Source: Roseburia intestinalis L1-82 (GTDB lineage: Bacteria > Bacillota > Clostridia > Lachnospirales > Lachnospiraceae). From it: a stretch of DNA of 64,000 nt. Below, one piece after another: positions 61,745 to 64,000 of the stretch (positions within the stretch are counted from its first letter, which is position 1; each line of letters opens with the position of its first letter). The notes below the pieces were generated by a model. It ran no database searches and was not told the origin of the DNA. It worked only from the letters and a program-made list of their open reading frames with translations. A program made the translations under genes and the position numbers. Where the stretch lies: the NCBI RefSeq assembly GCF_900537995.1, contig NZ_LR027880.1, positions 515,001 through 579,000 on the forward strand. The letters run 5' to 3'.

Positions 61745-62622
61745 GTGGAAAAGTTTTATGAATTGGTGATCCGTCATCGTAAAATCATTTTTGCAGTATT
61801 CATTGGAATAGCAGTCATTTGTGCGATGGCGCAGAAGTTCGTATCAGTCAACTATGATATGAACTCTTATCTGCCGGAGGCGCTTTCCTATAAGGAAAAG
61901 TTAGGAGAAATCGACGGTGTGACAGATGTGACCTGGTTAGATGATGCGGTAACGGCAAAGATTGGTGAACTTGCGGCAAACGGCGATCAGGAAGCCACCG
62001 CACTGTATCAGTGTGCAGCGACCGAAAATACCGGAATCAATGATTACACAAGTGCTGTAAATAAAATCACAACCGGTTATGCAAGCATCACAGGCGGCGC
62101 AAAAGATCTTGCAGACGGAACAGCCACATTGTATCAGGGAACACAGGAACTGGTAAAAGGAACACAGAGTTTAAAAGATGGCGCAGGAACACTTTCTGCG
62201 GGAACAGAGAGTCTTTTAAACGGAGCACTTTCATTGCAGAGCGGAGCCGGACAGCTTGCAGACAACACGCTTACATTGCAAAACGGCAGCAAATCATTAG
62301 CAGAGGGAGCGGCAGCATTAAAGGACGGAACAAAAGAAATGAAGGATGGCACAAAAGAGCTGAGTGACGGCACCGATGAATTCCAGTCGGAGACAGCGGA
62401 TCTTGATACAAAGATCTCAGATAAGATTTCGGATACGATTGATGATATGACAGGAAAAGATGTGGAGACAGTATCCTTCGTATCAGAAAAAATACAAACA
62501 TTGAATCAGTGCTGTTTGTCATTAAGACACCGGCAATCCAGAAAGAGGAAGTAAAGGAAGAGACTGTCACGGAAGAGAAAAAAGAAACGTTTTGGGAGAA
62601 ACTGGTTGGGCTGTTCAAGTAA
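61745..62622 (+). pseudogene. MMPL/RND-type exporter, internally deleted and frameshifted
   Basis: GTG start after AAAAAGGAG. The N-terminal helix and VSVNYDMNSYLPE of an MMPL exporter run directly into EALSYKEKLGEIDGVTDVTWLDDAV and then into a repeat-rich region (LADGTATLYQGTQELVKGTQ, heptad-like D-G-x-x-x-L repeats). Full-length relatives have many membrane helices and over 600 residues; nearly all of these are missing here. Near 62485 a run of six As appears one short: the other frame continues NTNIESVLFVIKTP ... FWEKLVGLFK to the TAA at 62622. Two deletions and a frameshift make it non-functional. Confidence 0.75.
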
Positions 62623-62647
62623 AAACGGAAAAGCAGGTGCAAATATT

Positions 62648-62674
62648 AAAAAAAACGAGCTCCATTAGGAACTC
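62648..62674 (-). terminator. Terminator of the tRNA transcript
   Basis: On the minus strand GAGTTCC/GGAGCTC (62674-62668/62663-62657, one G-U) is followed by eight Ts. It follows tRNA-Gly. Confidence 0.75.
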
Positions 62675-62696
62675 AGTTTTAATACCTGTAACAGAG

Positions 62697-62767
62697 AGCG
62701 GGTGATGGGAATCGAACCCACGTATCCAGCTTGGAAGGCTGGTGTTCTACCATTGAACTACACCCGC
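62697..62767 (-). tRNA. tRNA-Gly (TCC)
   Basis: 71 bases. Acceptor GCGGGTG/CACCCGC, D-arm GTTCAATGGTAGAAC, anticodon stem CCAGC/GCTGG with loop CTTCCAA (anticodon TCC), T-arm GGGTTCGATTCCC. CCA is not encoded. It lies 54 bases after tRNA-Phe on the same strand; a perfect hairpin GAGCAGAAAC/GTTTCTGCTC (62795-62818) stands between them. Confidence 0.97.
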
Positions 62768-62821
62768 ATAAGATGTATGAAATTGAATACTGCCGAGCAG
62801 AAACTGTTGTTTCTGCTCTAA

Positions 62822-62894
<73 letters not shown>

Positions 62895-63280
62895 GTCTCA
62901 CAACAAAACTTATTTTAAAGGAAAATGGCTTTGCTGTCAAGCAGAAAATGCAAATTTTTTTAATAATATGAATTTTCGCAATAATTAGGAAAACATAGAC
63001 GGGTCATTTTAGAGCAAGCATATGCCACATTGCCAGCGCAGCGCACAAAAATAAAAGTAACGTAAACCCAATTCGTTTAGTTTGAAACAGAATGGGCGAA
63101 AACTGCACATTACAAAGGGATTTCGTCCGGTTTTTACGGGAATATACTTCAATATGGGGTAGAATGGGTGAAATAGAGGTGAAATCAATCAGAATAACCC
63201 ACAGAATCGGAAAAACCAGGGCGAAATGAGTAGAAAAAGGAAGATTTCGCCAAAAATCAATAGAAAGTCATTAAATAGTT
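62895..63280. other. Intergenic region without genes
   Basis: About 390 bases. The only pattern seen is the short phrase TGGGYGAAA or its parts repeated at about 63092, 63163, 63213 and 63288, and inverted as TTTCGCC and TTTCACCCA. No promoter, RNA or gene could be supported. The tRNA-Phe promoter must lie at the left edge, reading leftward. Confidence 0.5.
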
Positions 63281-63327
63281 AGAAAAAATGGGTGAAACCA
63301 GATTTAAACACCGAGGTTTCACCCATT
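63281..63327 (-). terminator. Terminator of the debranching-enzyme gene
   Basis: AATGGGTGAAACC (63287-63299) is perfectly complementary to GGTTTCACCCATT (63315-63327). On the minus strand TTTTTTCT follows the stem. Confidence 0.88.
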
Positions 63328-63451
63328 GTGTGCATCAGTTAAATTGTAAAGTAATATGTTTTTTGACCTTGCTGTCGAGAGATTATATTATACGGTAACG
63401 CATGTCAATACATTTGTATATCATGCGTATAGCAGGATAGCAGGACGGAAG

Positions 63452-64000
63452 TTACATATACGGCAGCACATCCTGCATATAAGCACGCAGTGTCTCGCCG
63501 ACGCTCCATGCCTGCGCATAGCAGCCTCTTGGATTGTGAGGTGCATCCCCGTCGAAAATTTCGGAGATCGAGCCGATACAGCCATTGTCGGTCAGATGAT
63601 GACGCACCGGTCCGAGCAGGGAAAGCAGCTCTTTGGTACATTCCAGCGAATGGTCGTGGACTTTTGCGTAAGCGGACAGAAAACCGCCGAGCAGAAATCC
63701 CCATGCCGTACCCTGGTGGTAAGCTGCATCACGTTTTGGCAGGGAACCACAGTAAATGCCGTGATAGTCCGCATGGTCACTGGTGAGAGAGCGAAGTCCG
63801 CAGCCTATATAAAGATTTTTTTTGACAAATGCGACGATTTTTGCTTCCTGCTCCTTCGATAACATGGTAAAAGGCAGTGACACCGCATAGATCTGATTTG
63901 AGCGAAGGTGGTCATCCGGCTCATCTCCGTCTACGACATCGTAAAGACAGCCTTTTTCCTCCCACCAGAACTTCTGGCAGAAAGATGCTTTCACAAGTTC
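63452..64000 (-). CDS. Glycogen debranching-type amylo-alpha-1,6-glucosidase, C-terminal part
   Basis: The frame enters from beyond 64000 and ends at 63452, so only about 180 C-terminal residues are seen. GDE_C / (alpha/alpha)6-barrel phrases are clear: DHLRSNQIYAVSLPFTMLS, KRDAAYHQGTAWGFLLGGFL and ISEIFDGDAPHNPRGCYAQAWSVGE, the last two carrying the usual catalytic-pocket acids. It removes alpha-1,6 branch glucose from glycogen or limit dextrin in the cytosol and so fits with MalQ and the maltodextrin uptake system. Confidence 0.9.
   Translation of the reverse strand, partial: ELVKASFCQKFWWEEKGCLYDVVDGDEPDDHLRSNQIYAVSLPFTMLSKEQEAKIVAFVKKNLYIGCGLRSLTSDHADYHGIYCGSLPKRDAAYHQGTAWGFLLGGFLSAYAKVHDHSLECTKELLSLLGPVRHHLTDNGCIGSISEIFDGDAPHNPRGCYAQAWSVGETLRAYMQDVLPYM

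Overview
The window looks like a Lachnospiraceae chromosome, most likely the Agathobacter (Eubacterium) rectalis / Roseburia group. The reasons are two copies of a group II intron whose maturase closely resembles the one described from E. rectale, a maltodextrin/starch locus with a lipoprotein alpha-amylase, and many mobile-element genes of gut-Clostridia type. This placement rests on recall of families, not on a database search.

Layout. (1) 1-32.7 kb is an integrative mobilizable or conjugative element on the + strand. It starts with a nuclease-like gene split by a group II intron (213-2061). Then come a MobL-type relaxase fused to Sel1 repeats, a toprim/primase-like protein, a VirD4 coupling protein and a small HTH protein. 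No VirB4-like or other T4SS channel gene is visible here. (2) 9.0-20.7 kb holds a LytTR response regulator and a GHKL sensor kinase, followed by a run of cytosolic accessory genes of unknown function. Matching tandem repeats lie upstream of both the regulator (9117-9152) and the accessory operon (11225-11260). A 41-residue cysteine-rich, RiPP-like peptide gene sits inside the run. (3) 20.8-26.9 kb holds HTH-gene remnants, an XRE repressor and a complete agr-like set (LytTR regulator, AgrC-like kinase, AgrD-like pre-peptide, AgrB). Two promoters with the same geometry flank the peptide/AgrB pair: one reads into agrDB, the other into a leader RNA and a region-4-only sigma factor. The sigma factor's Shine-Dalgarno is buried in a hairpin, and a highly structured non-coding stretch follows the gene. 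The AgrC-like kinase appears to have lost its phospho-acceptor histidine segment. (4) 26.9-32 kb holds three small genes and three large serine-recombinase genes; the middle one lacks the catalytic domain.

(5) 32.8-36.3 kb is an IS1634-family element interrupted by an IS110-family element and flanked by a perfect 154-bp direct repeat. (6) 36.5-48 kb is core or genomic-island DNA: an Rpn-like nuclease, gene debris (rlmD, Rpn, CPBP protease), an MmcQ/YjbR protein, two MATE exporters, a thioredoxin reductase-like protein with thioredoxin and an OhrR-like regulator, a hybrid kinase and an XRE-TPR regulator. (7) 48.1-49.9 kb is a second, apparently identical intron copy, placed just after a terminator-like stem. 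(8) 50-60 kb holds an MFS transporter, a divergent LacI regulator and the operon malQ - binding protein - MalF - MalG, followed by a GH13 lipoprotein. There is no ABC ATPase gene. (9) 60-64 kb holds a membrane protein, a TetR regulator, a decayed MMPL exporter, tRNA-Gly and tRNA-Phe, and the 3' end of a glycogen-debranching-type gene running off the window.

How it may work together: the mobile element carries two separate LytTR circuits with different DNA boxes. One probably controls the accessory operon. The other is an agr quorum circuit placed to control a leader RNA and sigma factor next to the recombinases, so population sensing may be coupled to element mobility.
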